This document shows, in pieces, positions 8,874 through 20,586 of a stretch of DNA of 64,000 nucleotides. A program made the translations under genes and the position numbers. Source of the DNA: Xylogone sp. PMI_703 (Eukaryota > Ascomycota > Leotiomycetes); assembly GCA_021399445.1 (NCBI GenBank), contig JAJTUQ010000004.1, positions 1,054,001 through 1,118,000 on the forward strand, given 5' to 3'. Numbering within the stretch: position 1 is the first letter of the stretch; the number at the start of each line of letters is the position of its first letter. Below the pieces are notes generated by a model. That model made no database searches, was not told where the DNA came from, and worked only from the letters and a program-made list of their open reading frames with translations.

Positions 8874-10783
8874 CTTTAATAGATCCGTAATCGCTAGTGG
8901 CAAGCTGAGACTTGAAGGCTAGGTGATGCATTTTTTTATTGCGGAAAGCCAGGCAGATTAGGCAACCACGAGCTATAGTACAAGATATGCAGCTCTGCGC
9001 CAGGCGCTTTTCTCAGTATACACCCAGAGACTACAGCATCGAATCATATGGAATCGTCGTTTTGCTGGTGAATGCCTCAGAAATTTTGCAGTGACGCGAT
9101 GGTGGACAATACGGTCACGAAAGCTCTTACAGGAATAACCACGGCGGTTAACCAAGCTAGCTATCTGCTAGTCCGACCAATCACTGATAATGGGCTTCTG
9201 GGCCATATAGCCCTAACAGCTGAATCATTCTATCATTAATTCACTACACCTAGACACTTATGTACGGAATGCTTAAATTTATCGATAATATGATTGATTG
9301 ATTGATTGATTGACTACTGGTTGTCACCGTTCTTTGCAAACAAACGAAAGCCGCTCAGCCAATAGAAGCTTAGATTTAGCCCTGTGTGCGGGAATGGTAA
9401 TTTGCATCAGTGGAATCACTAGATGAGAAGACAACCTACTCTATTATTAATATGGTCTATCTAAGGGAAATTTCAGGGCTCTTACATCAAATCTTTTTCA
9501 CGCTCAGCGATAAATTCTCTCCTCTAGGCGCTATGCCAACAGTATATCTCGATATAACTTGTGCTATTATTTCCAATAATATTCAAATTATTCAAATAGC
9601 TATTCGAGTAATCTAGATATTCTCCAAACGCTATATAAGACTTCTACCTCAATCTTTTCATGAATTTCATGATCGCTAAGTAATGATCCGTACGTAATAT
9701 ATTTCAGTCTTATTTTAATATACATTTCAGTACTGAAAATTTCTGATCCAACAAGGCTGCGACAAGATATTTGTAAACTATCAGTGTCTAGAAGCTCCGA
9801 GAAGCAATGCTCAGGAGTGGAAAAGTACCCTTTGCTTCCGAGATCACGATATGCTTGTAGTTGTTTGGTACGCAATCTAGAAAGGATAAACAAAGGCGTC
9901 AATAATGGAGATTGTGTCCACCATCTTAGCTACAGGCATTTCGTTCACTAGGTAAAAGTTATAACTATTACTGGGGAATGAACAGTTGTATCTAGAGGAT
10001 CAAAAGTTTCAAATATCCACTAGCAGCGCAGTCTTGGTGGTCAACCGTAGAGTGTTGGCATGTAATATTGGGAGAGTCGGCTACCGAGACCTATAAATGG
10101 CTCTTCGAAGCGCGCCTTGGGAACCTGAAGATATAGAGCTAAGGAATACTTTCAGTCATCAAGACAGCCCGTTACCTATCATTACTATACAAGTTTAACG
10201 GATGCACTTCGAAGGAGAGGCGGTACTTTTGCCCCTATCCGAGTATCGGGCAATGCCCACCGTAGCACAATACTTTATTTGCACCGGAACTGTAACTGGC
10301 AAAATCATATTAATAGTATTTCTACCAGCACCTACTTTCATGGAAGCAGTTCAGTTAAGGAGCGACCCCTTGAATTTCTTCTCGCATCTACCACCGCCTA
10401 GGTCTATGAGGCAAAATTTTACATAGGGGCAACAGCCATTGAAATCTTATTTTCCTAGCAAAGGGAAAGCATGGTAGTCTTTCTGTCCCAGTAGATAGCC
10501 TGAAGATGATGTGCTGGATTCAATGATCCCTATACATTTCGGTGGTAAAAAGCTTTTGATGCATTAAATCGATTACGGACAGGTGTCGAATAGGCGGCGA
10601 ATCACTCGCGAGTAGTCGTCGAAACCCAAATCTTTCTTTCAGACGTGCAACAAAATTCTTGGCCAGCCTCTATGAGGAAGCTGATTGGATAGAAGTATGC
10701 AGGTCTTATCACGTGCGAAAACCGAAGATTTCCTAGCGTCATTTTATTCATCAGCTAAATTATGCATCCCGAGTTCTATCCGA
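8874..10783. other. Gene-free stretch
   Basis: About 1.9 kb. Contains a (TGAT)n microsatellite near 9300 and otherwise only short frames without motifs or splice partners. Confidence 0.5.
9291..9313 (+). repeat. TGAT microsatellite
   Basis: Five full TGAT units plus TGA in a row, in intergenic DNA. Confidence 0.9.
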
Positions 10784-10925
10784 GGCTTGATAGTTCAGTG
10801 GTAGTAAGTTCACACAACACCATAACAAGCTTTCAGCGTTCCTAACAACAATTTCACAGGAATTCTTGCTTTGGGCTCTGTTCTCAAAATGTAAGAGGTC
10901 CCCGGTTCGATCCCGGGTTAAGCCC
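10784..10925 (+). tRNA. tRNA-Pro (anticodon UGG) with an anticodon-loop intron and a D-loop insertion
   Basis: All arms can be folded. The acceptor stem GGCTTGA pairs with TTAAGCC; the D-stem GTTC pairs with GAAT once bases 10804-10859 are removed; the anticodon stem CTTGC pairs with GTAAG; the T-stem CCCGG/CCGGG flanks TTCGATC. The anticodon TGG is at 10872-10874. A canonical 14-base intron (10876-10889) follows position 37; its CTCAA can pair with TTGGG around the anticodon. Removing both insertions leaves 72 nt, normal for tRNA-Pro. The A box (TAGTTCAGTGG) and B box (GGTTCGATCCC) are intact and a T6 terminator follows. The 56-bp D-loop insertion is unusual and is listed separately; if it is not removed the gene would be non-functional. 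Confidence 0.85.
10804..10859 (+). other. Spliceosomal-like intron sequence inserted in the tRNA-Pro D-loop
   Basis: Begins GTAAGT, has CTAAC at 10842-10846 with the presumed branch A 14 bases before the end, and finishes TTTCACAG. At 56 bp it has the length of the protein-gene introns in this window. It sits precisely between tRNA positions 21 and 22, so exact removal restores the D-stem. tRNA introns handled by the tRNA endonuclease normally lie after position 37. Confidence 0.75.
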
Positions 10926-10928
10926 CAC

Positions 10929-10934
10929 TTTTTT
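10929..10934 (+). terminator. RNA polymerase III terminator of tRNA-Pro
   Basis: Six consecutive T residues three bases after the discriminator base. Confidence 0.85.
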
Positions 10935-13900
10935 CGATTTTTGTCTTTTATTCTTTTTAGTTCTACCAGCTATTGATGAGTAAGTAGATCAGTACTTGTG
11001 TACAAGATAGTCTGGGCAGGAAAGGAATAGAGCTACCCTTTTTGTTTCTGCACCGCTTAATCTTGACACCCCCCAACAGCAGCACATTTGCAATGGGATC
11101 ACTTTCGAGAACCTTTCAGCTGCATCTCTCCTTGTTGCTTCAAATGACTGTAGACTACCTAGCCATCATGAAGCAGGAGTAGAATGTGAGAACCCATGAA
11201 AAGGGGCATTAGCCAATCTACAACATATATTTTCCCAAACTGCACCATGTATCGGAGAAATGCGACCTCCCATTTTTTCCATGGATTTTCCATTTCTAGG
11301 AAACGGCAACGGCAGTACAGGAGTGCATTCCTGTTTGAGAAATATCGCCTACGCGGATTGTTAAGAGTTGCTGATTGATGATCCATGGCCACACGGCACG
11401 GCATACCCGTCTCGCCTCGGACAGGTTGCGAGCTGTCATAACTAGCCCGGCCGTTTACCTAACACCAAGTTGGATTATGTACTCAATACAGCTCGGCCCA
11501 AATTCGCAATCCTTTGATAGGATTTACTGAAAAGGGACCGGAAAAGGAATGCCGTGGTCCGGGTGGCCAACCTTCTCATCCCACTAATGAGAGCTCCTTG
11601 TAGTTCACGCCTTTTGATATGCTCGATATGTTCTAGAGCGCCTGTGAGAACCAGACTGGATAACTTCCCCGGGACGTAGCTTGTTTCATGTACCAGAGTG
11701 CTGGCCTAGAGTCTGGTTAGATAATCGCAGCAGGACATTTAATTGTCCTGTGAGCATGCCGATCACTGCATTGATTGAATACTACAGCAGATGAAGCTTC
11801 ATGCCGTGTGGGGGTTTGATAAGGATATTACTGATATGATATGATTACTTTATCAAAGTTCTTTGCCTTGCGATTTGAGACGCTGGGCCTCGGGAAAAGC
11901 CATTCTGCCCTTAATCCTGTAGAACTTGATAGAGATGCTTTGCTTTTGCAAGTGATTCAATGGACGCCACAGATATGCGCTACGAACTACCATAATGAAA
12001 ACGAGCTCAGGTACCATACACGTATTGTACTGGTTAGTATCGACGCAGGTACATGACGCAGCAACCGTGGCGATGGCGGCATATATCGAGGGTTATCGAA
12101 ATACCCGCTGGTTGGACAATTGCTTTGATGTCTGTTCTCTGCTGCCGTAACATCGTTCCCTTCGGTCGGTATCGGGACCGAATAACACATTCCGAACCCT
12201 GAAATGTCCTCGTTTGGCCAGCTTTCTTACTTCTTACGGACTACAGTACGGTTCCGCTCGAAGAGGTGCTCTCCACCAGGCCCACAGTTCTAGGAACAGG
12301 ACCCAGTTGCAAACTACTCCGCAAGAATGGGGTTGAGAGAAAGATGAGGGTGGAGTGATGGAGCGAATGAGATGGGATAGACAATCAGGGGCAGAGCTTA
12401 CTTGTTAAGCGAAGGCGTCACGGAGGGATCACGACTTCTTCTTCTCCTCAGAGACCATGAGAAGGCAAGTACGAAGTACGTCCAATGGTTCGCTGGGCGG
12501 AAGCAATCGAGATGGGGTTGTTTCGATGTTCCAGACCAGAGGAAGGTGGCATTCTGGGCCCAGACGTGATCTGGATAGACTGACAGCTCCGTTTACGACG
12601 GTAAATGATGATCTGCGGGCAATGCTACCGTACTCGGTTTACCTTCTAACAGTGCTTCTTCTCAGGGCTCTAGAAGAGCCAAGCAGCTAAGGAGCGCTCC
12701 CCCAGACGGCTCCACCCGCGTGTCGACGCCCGAGGTGCCACGGTGCCACCGTCGCGAGTATTGGACTCCAGGCGCACAATAGCCTGCGCCATGCTGGGAG
12801 AGGTAGGGAGATGTGAGCCCTAGATAGGCCTGTCAGCGGAGAAGCACAGCGCCACGGTTTCATCACCGCTGAGAAGACTCTGGGAAATATCCACTTTCCA
12901 CCGTGAGCTTTGCTGAATGAAGTATGGCTGGGTTGGTAGTGACTGCGACGTCGGATCAGTATTGACAGCGCCGGAAAGAGGTGCGAAGAGGCCTCTGAAG
13001 ATGCCTTCATTCTCAAGCAATAATTAAGGATAGAAATGTTGTGATATGAGAAGATTATCATGGTACTGGGTCTTGCGCTCTTACTGCACCGTTCTTCATA
13101 CATATGGCTTGTGCTCTACAGTTATTACTGTACACTGTAAAGCAAACAAGAGCAGAGAATCATTAATCCGACCGGCGTATACCCGCATTCCCCCTGCTAA
13201 GCCATCGTAATCACTTAATTGCGCCCGTCATGCGCCCAGCTACGCCGCATGGCGTTGACTCAGGAATCGACTCCAACAGGTATGCTGCTCGGCTGGTTGT
13301 AGAAGAGGAACTTGGTACTTCGGTCCCCCTAACCTCATCCGACCATAGCCAAGTACCGGCATTCACGCGCCGTTTTCTGTCAATGGCATGACAGCAATTA
13401 AAAAACGGTTGAACAGTCGGCAGTTCGTTCAAGCCAAGATTTGATTCGACACGGGGATCGAAAATAAGCCTAAACTCAGCCTTCACCGTTCCATCTGCTC
13501 TCGCGTAAAAATTGTATGATTACCGGTGTCAGCCAATCTCCATCAGTAGTACTCGCCATTATTTACTGGGAAAAGACATCAGTCTATCTTCTTAAGGTGC
13601 ACATCGATCGAACATGGACTATTAATTGCTACGCAATTGCTACCGTGGCGGTAAATAGCTAATCGATACATCGACATAACAACTGGTCGATGCTGTTGAT
13701 GTTCGATCACTGCTACGGTACCGTACACGTCCTGCAAGGGGCGGCAAGAGTTCATCCCACGGTTTCACTCCCCCGGCCCACTAGATGTCTCCTACTGCAC
13801 TTTCGTACAAGCTTTTCTCATTCCCATCGGGGTCCTTCCTTCCAGTATAAGGAAACGATCTTCACCACCGTCGCAACCAGGAATCAATTTTCACATCCTT

Positions 13901-14353
13901 GATGTCCTGACCTTCGTATGAGGACAAACTCCGTACTCGGCAACGGCTAAGAAGTGCAACTCCAAACTTAGCTCTCCTTGTAAGGGACCTCTTATTCATC
14001 ATGGGCTTCTGCGAAAGGGGCTATACCGTAGTACATATGCATCTGAGGCGAACCTGCAGGCGTGTGGCCGTGTCTTGCTTTGTGTCGTGAGCCATAATAT
14101 CTCAGCCACGATCCTCAAATTCAATCTCAGCTGCTTGACCATCACCTACACATGTCCGACCTCGACGTAGGTAGTTACATTCGTCGTCAGCCCACCTGAG
14201 TCTCTCCTTTGACGGTTCTCTTTTGCCCGGTACATTATATAATACTCGTATATCTTTTCGTTCTCGCTATCTCTTTATCTCCACTTTCCCCCCTCTCGTT
14301 GACCGAGGTGGAATCGCCGTGCTGTTCTTGTTCGCAGCAATAACGTCGCCATC
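10935..14353. other. Long gene-free stretch
   Basis: About 3.4 kb, the largest empty interval here. Several short frames exist on both strands (for example 12457-12690 plus and 12687-13103 minus) but none shows a domain, signal peptide or consistent splicing. The last 150 bp contain a TATA element and a CT-rich tract of the next gene. Confidence 0.5.
14236..14305 (+). promoter_or_regulatory. Core promoter of the rhodopsin-domain gene
   Basis: TATATAA at 14236-14242 is followed by a pyrimidine-rich tract to about 14305, ending roughly 50 bp before the start codon. CT-rich tracts of this kind commonly mark transcription starts of well-expressed fungal genes. Confidence 0.5.
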
Positions 14354-15574
14354 ATGGCCGAAGTAGGGATTATGCCGCCTCCGGCGGGAGTCACGCCTGA
14401 TTTTCACAGCTGGACGTATGTCCAACACTCTGTTATTGGCGTTTTCGTATCGACCTTTGTGATCGCGACAATAGCCTTGGTGCTTCGACTTTATACGGCC
14501 ATCATTCTTGTGCGAAAGGTGGATTGGGATATCCGTAGGTGGCCCCGCGTTGAAGATATACTGAGATACTCAGATATCACACCCATCTTTCTCTGATATT
14601 GAACTATCGTCCATGCTAACACTTCAGTAGCATTCATTATCCTCGCCTGGGGAACGTCCCTAACATTCTTCATTGCCATGGTCATAGCCATGCCTTCCGG
14701 CTTTGGCAGGCACTTATGGGACGTCACGCCAACACAATTGGTAGGATACTTCAATCTGCTCTTAGTCCTGGCCCTCACCTACATCTGGCCGCCAACCCTG
14801 ACAAAGCTGGCCATGTTGGCGCTCTATGTCCGCATCAACCCTTCCAAGCTCTTCCAGGCTGGAGTCTGGCTCACAGCAATCGGCATCATCGCGTATACCG
14901 TTGTCTTCACGGCTTTATTCTCGGGGCCCTGCAATCCACAGTCTACCGGTAGCGGTGCTTGTCTCAATAATATTGCCATCGCTCAGGCTATTCTGAATAT
15001 TGTGTCTGATGCGGCAATAATTGTTCTCCCTATTCCTACAATCCACAGTTTGAAGATGCCCTTGAAGCAGAGGTTGGCCATTGGTATCTTGATGGGTCTG
15101 GGATCTGCGTAAGTCAAGTCTCTTTAATAACGTATGAATCTATTAATGAGTTGCTAACCTGTATCTCTCAGCGTCGTCATCGCATCCATCGCGCGACTCG
15201 CATACGTGAAGGCCATGGTTACGAACCCCGATGTCACCTGGACCCAAGCATCCGCCGCCATCCTCTCTTCTCTCGAACTCAATCTCGGCATCATTTGCAA
15301 CAGTGTATCGCGCATGAAGCCCTTCGTTCGGAAGCACTTCCCCAGCTGGGCCAGTGGGTTCAACAGCTCCGGCGCGCCAGACTACTCCAGGAGCAAGAGA
15401 AACAATGGTAGCTATCCACTGGGGAGCGTTGAGCGAGGAGAGCGATTTGGTGGAGTGCAGCGCAAGGACACCGCTAATATCCATGTTACGGCCGAATATC
15501 AAGTAGATTACGAAGGGAAGTCCGTGAGGAATGCAACTGGCAGCACGGAGAGTATTCTTAGGCCCGATGTATGA
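14354..15574 (+). CDS. Fungal rhodopsin-domain integral membrane protein (PTH11-related type)
   Basis: Exons 14354-14534, 14628-15108 and 15172-15574; 354 residues. Seven hydrophobic segments are seen, the first at VIGVFVSTFVIATIALVLRL, followed by a Trp-Asp turn, four mid-protein helices, and a conserved extracellular Cys pair around SGPCNPQSTGSGAC. A polar tail of about 80 residues follows the last helix. This is the layout of the Fung_rhodopsin family (PF20684), plasma-membrane proteins of mostly unknown ligand related to the PTH11 surface receptors. Intron 1 ends in a NAGNAG acceptor (CAGTAG), so two products differing by one residue are possible; I used the first AG. It is convergent with the kinase-like gene, 203 bp away. 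Confidence 0.88.
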
Positions 15575-15777
15575 TCATGCGAATCACTGGAACGCCGGAA
15601 AAATAAAAGTGTAGATTAGTTATAGCGTGCACTAATTATTTACTACTACTCAAAACATGTCACTGCTTTTTTTTTACCTGGCGTTTTGTTAGAGTAAGGA
15701 GGTATCGGATAAATACATGATATACAATGCGTATGTATCAGATTATTGAATCTATGACTATCATACAATATAAACTT

Positions 15778-16917
15778 TTACTCCTTGACATACTCCGGCA
15801 AAGACTCCAGTAACTCAAACGTCTGGTGATCCAAAACCGCAGCACTATGTCTCTCCGTCATGATAAACACGTTCTCATCAGGCTGCATTCCCGGCGCAGT
15901 CAAAGCCCAAGCCAATCCATGCAACACATGTTTCCTATAATCATGCCAAATCTCATCCTTCGTAAACTTCGGTCCTCCAGCCTTGTGCAAAGCCTCAAGA
16001 TAGTGCTCCACCAACTCATTCTCATGCTTCCTCCTCTCTTCGGTCTCTAGAGAGCCCGCGATGAAATACGCCACATCCTGCAGTCCCACACCCGCATATG
16101 GAGCCTGCCAGTCGATAAACCCAGGCGTGCCATCCGGTCTGATGAATGTATTCCCAATATGTGCATCGCCGTGAACAACACTTCTGAATTTAGAATTCTC
16201 CGTCGCCCACATGGTCTTGAACGCTCTCTCCATGCGCTCCCGGTTCGCGAGCGTCTTGGGCAGAGGAGGTGGTGCGCTCTTGTTAAACCGCAGGTCCCAC
16301 GCCGGCGGACTCACCAGTGAGGAAATCATGCCCTGTAGAGGGTTGCCTCCCATCAGTTTATCTGCCGCCAACCAGGGAAATGCTTCATCTGTGGCTCCCC
16401 AAGTTTTTCCGTGCAGTGCAGCGAGTTGCTCCACGCCCTTGCGGACTCGGTCTGCTGTCCATGCTTGCAAGGGTTGACCGAAGTCACACCCCTCTGCTGC
16501 CAAGTTGGCCATCACGACGAGACCTTGACCATTGACGGTGTCGGTACCGCAGTACCATACCTTGGGCAGGTTCATGGAAACAATGGGAGCAATGTAGTAG
16601 TAGAGCTCCGCCTCACGGCGGTAAGTCCACATCAGAGAAGGGTGGAGAGCTATTAGCTGCTGGTTGAAGCCGCCCTTGATGCATATCTGGGCTGGGGCGA
16701 CATCTGGAGTGATGCTTGCATCCTCGTAGGTGAGATCAAGCAGGATCTTGCTTGCTGTGGAATGTATTTCTTTAACGATCGTAGCGGTTTTGACTTTGTG
16801 GCCTAGCACCTTGGAGAGCCATTCTGCAGTGATTTCTTGTGGTGTGGCGGGGAGAGCTTCGTTGGAGCCGAGGACGCCTTTGGCTCCTGGGGGGCCGGGA
16901 TGTGGTGCAGATGCCAT
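15778..16917 (-). CDS. Aminoglycoside-phosphotransferase/CHK-kinase-like protein
   Basis: Single exon, 379 residues, starting at MASAPHPG (16917). The kinase-like fold is shown by the catalytic loop VVHGDAHIGN and the metal-binding FIDWQ, in the order and spacing of the APH family (PF01636). It includes the ICIKGG beta strand (ATP-binding Lys) and an REAELYYY helix (partner Glu). Such proteins phosphorylate small molecules such as choline, ecdysteroid-like alcohols or sugars; fungal members are mostly uncharacterised, so no substrate is proposed. The Gly-rich N-terminus looks like a flexible leader. Codon use resembles its neighbours. Confidence 0.9.
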   Translation of the reverse strand: MASAPHPGPPGAKGVLGSNEALPATPQEITAEWLSKVLGHKVKTATIVKEIHSTASKILLDLTYEDASITPDVAPAQICIKGGFNQQLIALHPSLMWTYRREAELYYYIAPIVSMNLPKVWYCGTDTVNGQGLVVMANLAAEGCDFGQPLQAWTADRVRKGVEQLAALHGKTWGATDEAFPWLAADKLMGGNPLQGMISSLVSPPAWDLRFNKSAPPPLPKTLANRERMERAFKTMWATENSKFRSVVHGDAHIGNTFIRPDGTPGFIDWQAPYAGVGLQDVAYFIAGSLETEERRKHENELVEHYLEALHKAGGPKFTKDEIWHDYRKHVLHGLAWALTAPGMQPDENVFIMTERHSAAVLDHQTFELLESLPEYVKE

Positions 16918-18188
16918 TACGTTGTTCTTTTTTAAACTTGTGAAATCCAATGTCTAGTATAAAAACAAAGGGCTCATCTATTCAATGACAGAATGGAAGG
17001 CAAAAAGCTCAATCATATATGTACAGCGAGCTACCGGGACAAGCGGTGAGGGGCATGTGTTAGCTATCTGTATCGCGAAAGTATTCACGATACAGTGACT
17101 ACGGTAATGGCCCCCGTGATTGTACGAGGACCGCGTAGAGAGCACCGTTATGTGCTGTTCCCCCTGGTTTCACTAATTTTGCGAAGCTAAATTGCGCCCA
17201 GGAACAAATCCAGCCCTGGCAACGGCTTTTCCCCTACCGCAGAATGCTACTCTGGCCATCGGCTAAGCCTAATGAGATGCCAACTGCAGGATGACACCTC
17301 GGAGGTTCTCCATGGAGTTTATCTGCCGATTTGCTGCCTATCATGTGTAGAGGATGAGTAGCGAATGAAACAATTCATTGTAGTTCCCTAGAAGAGGATA
17401 CAATACAGTACAATGTTGAGGTGGAAAAGACCGAGAGAGACAAAGGGGACCTTTGGAGGAACCCTTGCAAAAGAAATGTGTAAGTACCGGACATTCAGTA
17501 TCGGCGTTGTTTAGTCAAGAGTTTGGTGCAGAAATTCAAAACGCACCAGCATGGGTGATAGACAGGGGCGCCGAACTGAGTCACTGCACCTGCATCTTGC
17601 AAGCTGTGCTGACTTTGACGTGTCTTGGCCGGCGTTTTTATGCATATTTACGGAGTATATGTGGGTGCTTAGCACATCAGGGCACAATTAAGCATGTCTT
17701 ACTAATATGCATAATAAACAGTTATTGCATCTGTTCCGACGTACAATTCTGAACATTTTTCTACTACTACTTTATGATATAGAGAGGTATGTGCTCGTTG
17801 GTAAGACTTAACCTTGAGCACCCGTGCCTTTGATTTTTCCATCGTGGCCCTGCGATCATGTCACTAATTCAGCAGTGGATTCAAATTTCCCCCAACAGAA
17901 GCTTCGGTTATCCACCCTAAAGCTTCATCATATTGTCCAGGGCGATAAGATGTAAGACCGATCCCAAAAAGTTAAGACAAAGTTTGCTTGTGTTTCAATC
18001 CCAAGACTTCTTCTTGCCCAGCTAAAGCTTTTATCAAATTACCGAATGCTACAGTCAACTTTGTTAAATCTACACCAAAACTGACCTTTCACACCCCGCA
18101 ACGCAAGACAATTGGAATTCAAAAAGATTTGGATTGTTCTCATCAAATCACTGCTATTTAACAACCTTCGTAATTGCTGCATATACTA
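16918..18188. other. Gene-free stretch
   Basis: About 1.27 kb holding the kinase-like gene's promoter and the 3' flank of the transcription factor. Only short frames without motifs. Confidence 0.5.
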
Positions 18189-20586
18189 TCAACTGTTTTG
18201 CTCCAAGCTCTGTTTCCGCAATTCAACCTCACGCCAAAACATTCCACCAATGACCTCAGACATCCGTTTATTCCATAATAAACCTATCAGTCGACCCTCT
18301 ACTTCCTTCCAGTGATTCAATTCCATTGCAGCCATAACTCTGGCCACGCGTGCTGCAAACCAAACGTTTTCAGCATCGCCCAATGAAATAACTGAGCCCA
18401 TGCAGAGTGCCCACAATTGAATACCCAACGAAGCATTATCTACATTGTTGATGATGAAAAACTTCTCCCCGATGTATTGATCCATCAGTTTCAATTTAAG
18501 GCTTCTTAGAACAGCAAATGTAGGCAAAAAGTGGCGCAGAGCATAGTTAATGTAAATTAGGCCTGCAATACTGAATACTTGCATCATACTTTTATCTTGC
18601 AGCTTCACAGGCCGTGACTCATGCTGCTTCAAGAAGTGGAGCAAACGACGTTCTATAGAAGTACGCATCTGGCTAAAGTTCATCATTTCCATCGTTGTGG
18701 GAGCGTAACCCCTACTGAAATAGTTCACAATAAGTGTAATTCTGCGTAGATCGTGAAATATGGATACCAGTTCGCCGGAAAAACTGATAGGTAGTGCCCT
18801 TTTACAGCTATCTAAGCTCGTAGGGTAGGATAATTCGTCGGAAATTGAGTCTACATTTAGGATGATAGGATTTGTTGTCACGACGCATTTCGTTGGTGTA
18901 AAACGAGGCGTAGAATCAGTTATCGTTGATGAAAGAGAATCCTGCCTGTGCTTCGTTAGATTCCAGCAGCATTAGGTAATCAATCTCAGAGATTATATAC
19001 CAAGAAATAAGCATATGTAGGACGCTTTGCATTCCCAATACTCTTAAACCTCCTTTAGAGGTGACTATCCTCTCCACAGCATTCATATGAAGAGCTAAGT
19101 CGGTTACGTTTCCATTTATATTCTGTTAGATCTACCCCGTCAGTATAAGCTAAAAGACAAACATTGTTAGAGCTAATACGGTGATTATTACCTCGTAGGC
19201 CGCTAAGCACGTCACGGCTGCAATAGTCGCGTCGTTTACTTCATGAACTGTAGTAGAATTCAAACTTGCATTGATAAGTCTGATTGTCTCACCTCGATGT
19301 AAGAGTGTTACTGGGTTGTTTTTGTTCCCGTGCAAGAAGTCATCATGTGCAGATGCAAGAAAGAGCGTAGCGTGGAAAAGAACGAGATTCCTGATGGCCT
19401 CCCCAACAAATATTATCCTAAGAGGATTTTGAGTCTGACCAGTGCCGACTGGTAACAGCGCTGGTGCTAGGACAGTTGTAACTTTGCCTTCCACATCAGC
19501 CATGTCTAGCTAAGCTACTACAGAACGTATGTAGGATATAACAGACGGGGAATTAATCTCAAAAACAACACAAGTAACAAAAATGATGATATTATCTGAC
19601 GATACCAAAGTCTCTGCACTTACAGTGATAGAAGAGCTGATCAGCTTGAACGAAATTAGGGCCAACATATGTTTTGAAAGGGTCCCCGGCACCAGTTCCA
19701 GGTAAGAACATTAGACTTTGAGAATAGCCTGGATTATTCTGGATCATCTATAGTCAGCTTGAGGGTACCAGTTTTGCTATGATGACTCACCTCAAGAGGG
19801 TAGCGGCGAGGAGAATCGCCGGCTCTACTCGCGTTTAATATATCAGGGGGTCCACAGATATACTCCTTTGCGCTTTGCGAAGATGAAGCTCCTATTAACA
19901 TGATTTCCCGGCATCAGCGACTCTATAATCGAGATTTGAGTTCTTTGAATGCACCATATAGTTAATAATAGCATACCAGTTTTTGAAGCAGCTTCGGGTT
20001 CATTTTCGTCATGTGCATAGTTTCGACTTTGATCACGTTGAAGATTATTACGGATCATGCCTGACTTTTTGCCTTTAGCTTGGCTAAACTTCGTTATGTC
20101 TACCAACTTCCATTGTCTCAGAGGCATATGTTTAGCAGGTACTTTCGGCGTCATGTAATCCACGATTGTGCTACGGCTCCCTTCATCAGAGCCTATATCA
20201 GGTTCTCCCTGAAGAGCATTCACTGTAAAGTATTATGTCAGTGACCGCATCATTATTTGCGCCCGGATTAGTGATGCTTAATAGATACCTGAAGTTTCTC
20301 CATTTGACTTTGTGATTGAGAACTCTCTATGAGCGTCATTGGTGTCGGGTCTCGAACAGACACCACTCGCGATCAAGGCCTGTCGATGTCCTCAGATCAA
20401 GTCAGCTCTCGAATAACTGCATAACTTAGCTTCTCTTAACTCACGATATGCTCGCTGTGCCAATCTATTTTGAATTTTTCGTCGAGCTAATGGAGAAGAG
20501 AGGCCTGACCAGTTATCCCGACTTGTATCAAGAGTACTGTTGTTAAACGAAGAAAACCCCGAAGTCGTATCCTCAGAGTCGTCCAT
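18189..20586 (-). CDS. Transcription factor: bZIP-like basic region plus Fungal_trans_2 domain
   Basis: Eight exons: 20445-20586, 20289-20390, 19977-20222, 19791-19891, 19624-19747, 19192-19505, 19001-19122 and 18189-18945; introns 43-118 bp; 635 residues. The N-terminus has RRKIQNRLAQRAYR, matching the AP-1-type basic region (N-x7-R), but no clear leucine heptads follow. From about residue 200 the sequence fits the fungal-specific regulator domain PF11951: DPF-x-YVGPNF, NPL-x-FVGEAIRNLVLFHATL, LLHRGETIRLIN, AAYENINGN, and GGLRVLGMQSVLHMLISW with DSTPRF. That domain normally follows a Zn2Cys6 cluster, which is absent. The first intron uses a GAG acceptor and is the least certain junction. It is probably a nuclear regulator; targets are unknown. 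Confidence 0.82.

Noticed and set aside
15143..15502. Minus-strand frames opposite the last rhodopsin-domain exon
   Set aside because: Shadows of the coding strand with no motif.
20391..20586. Stand-alone 64-residue bZIP peptide
   Set aside because: A GT-AG intron and frame continuity link it to the downstream Fungal_trans_2 exons; alone it would end inside the basic region.
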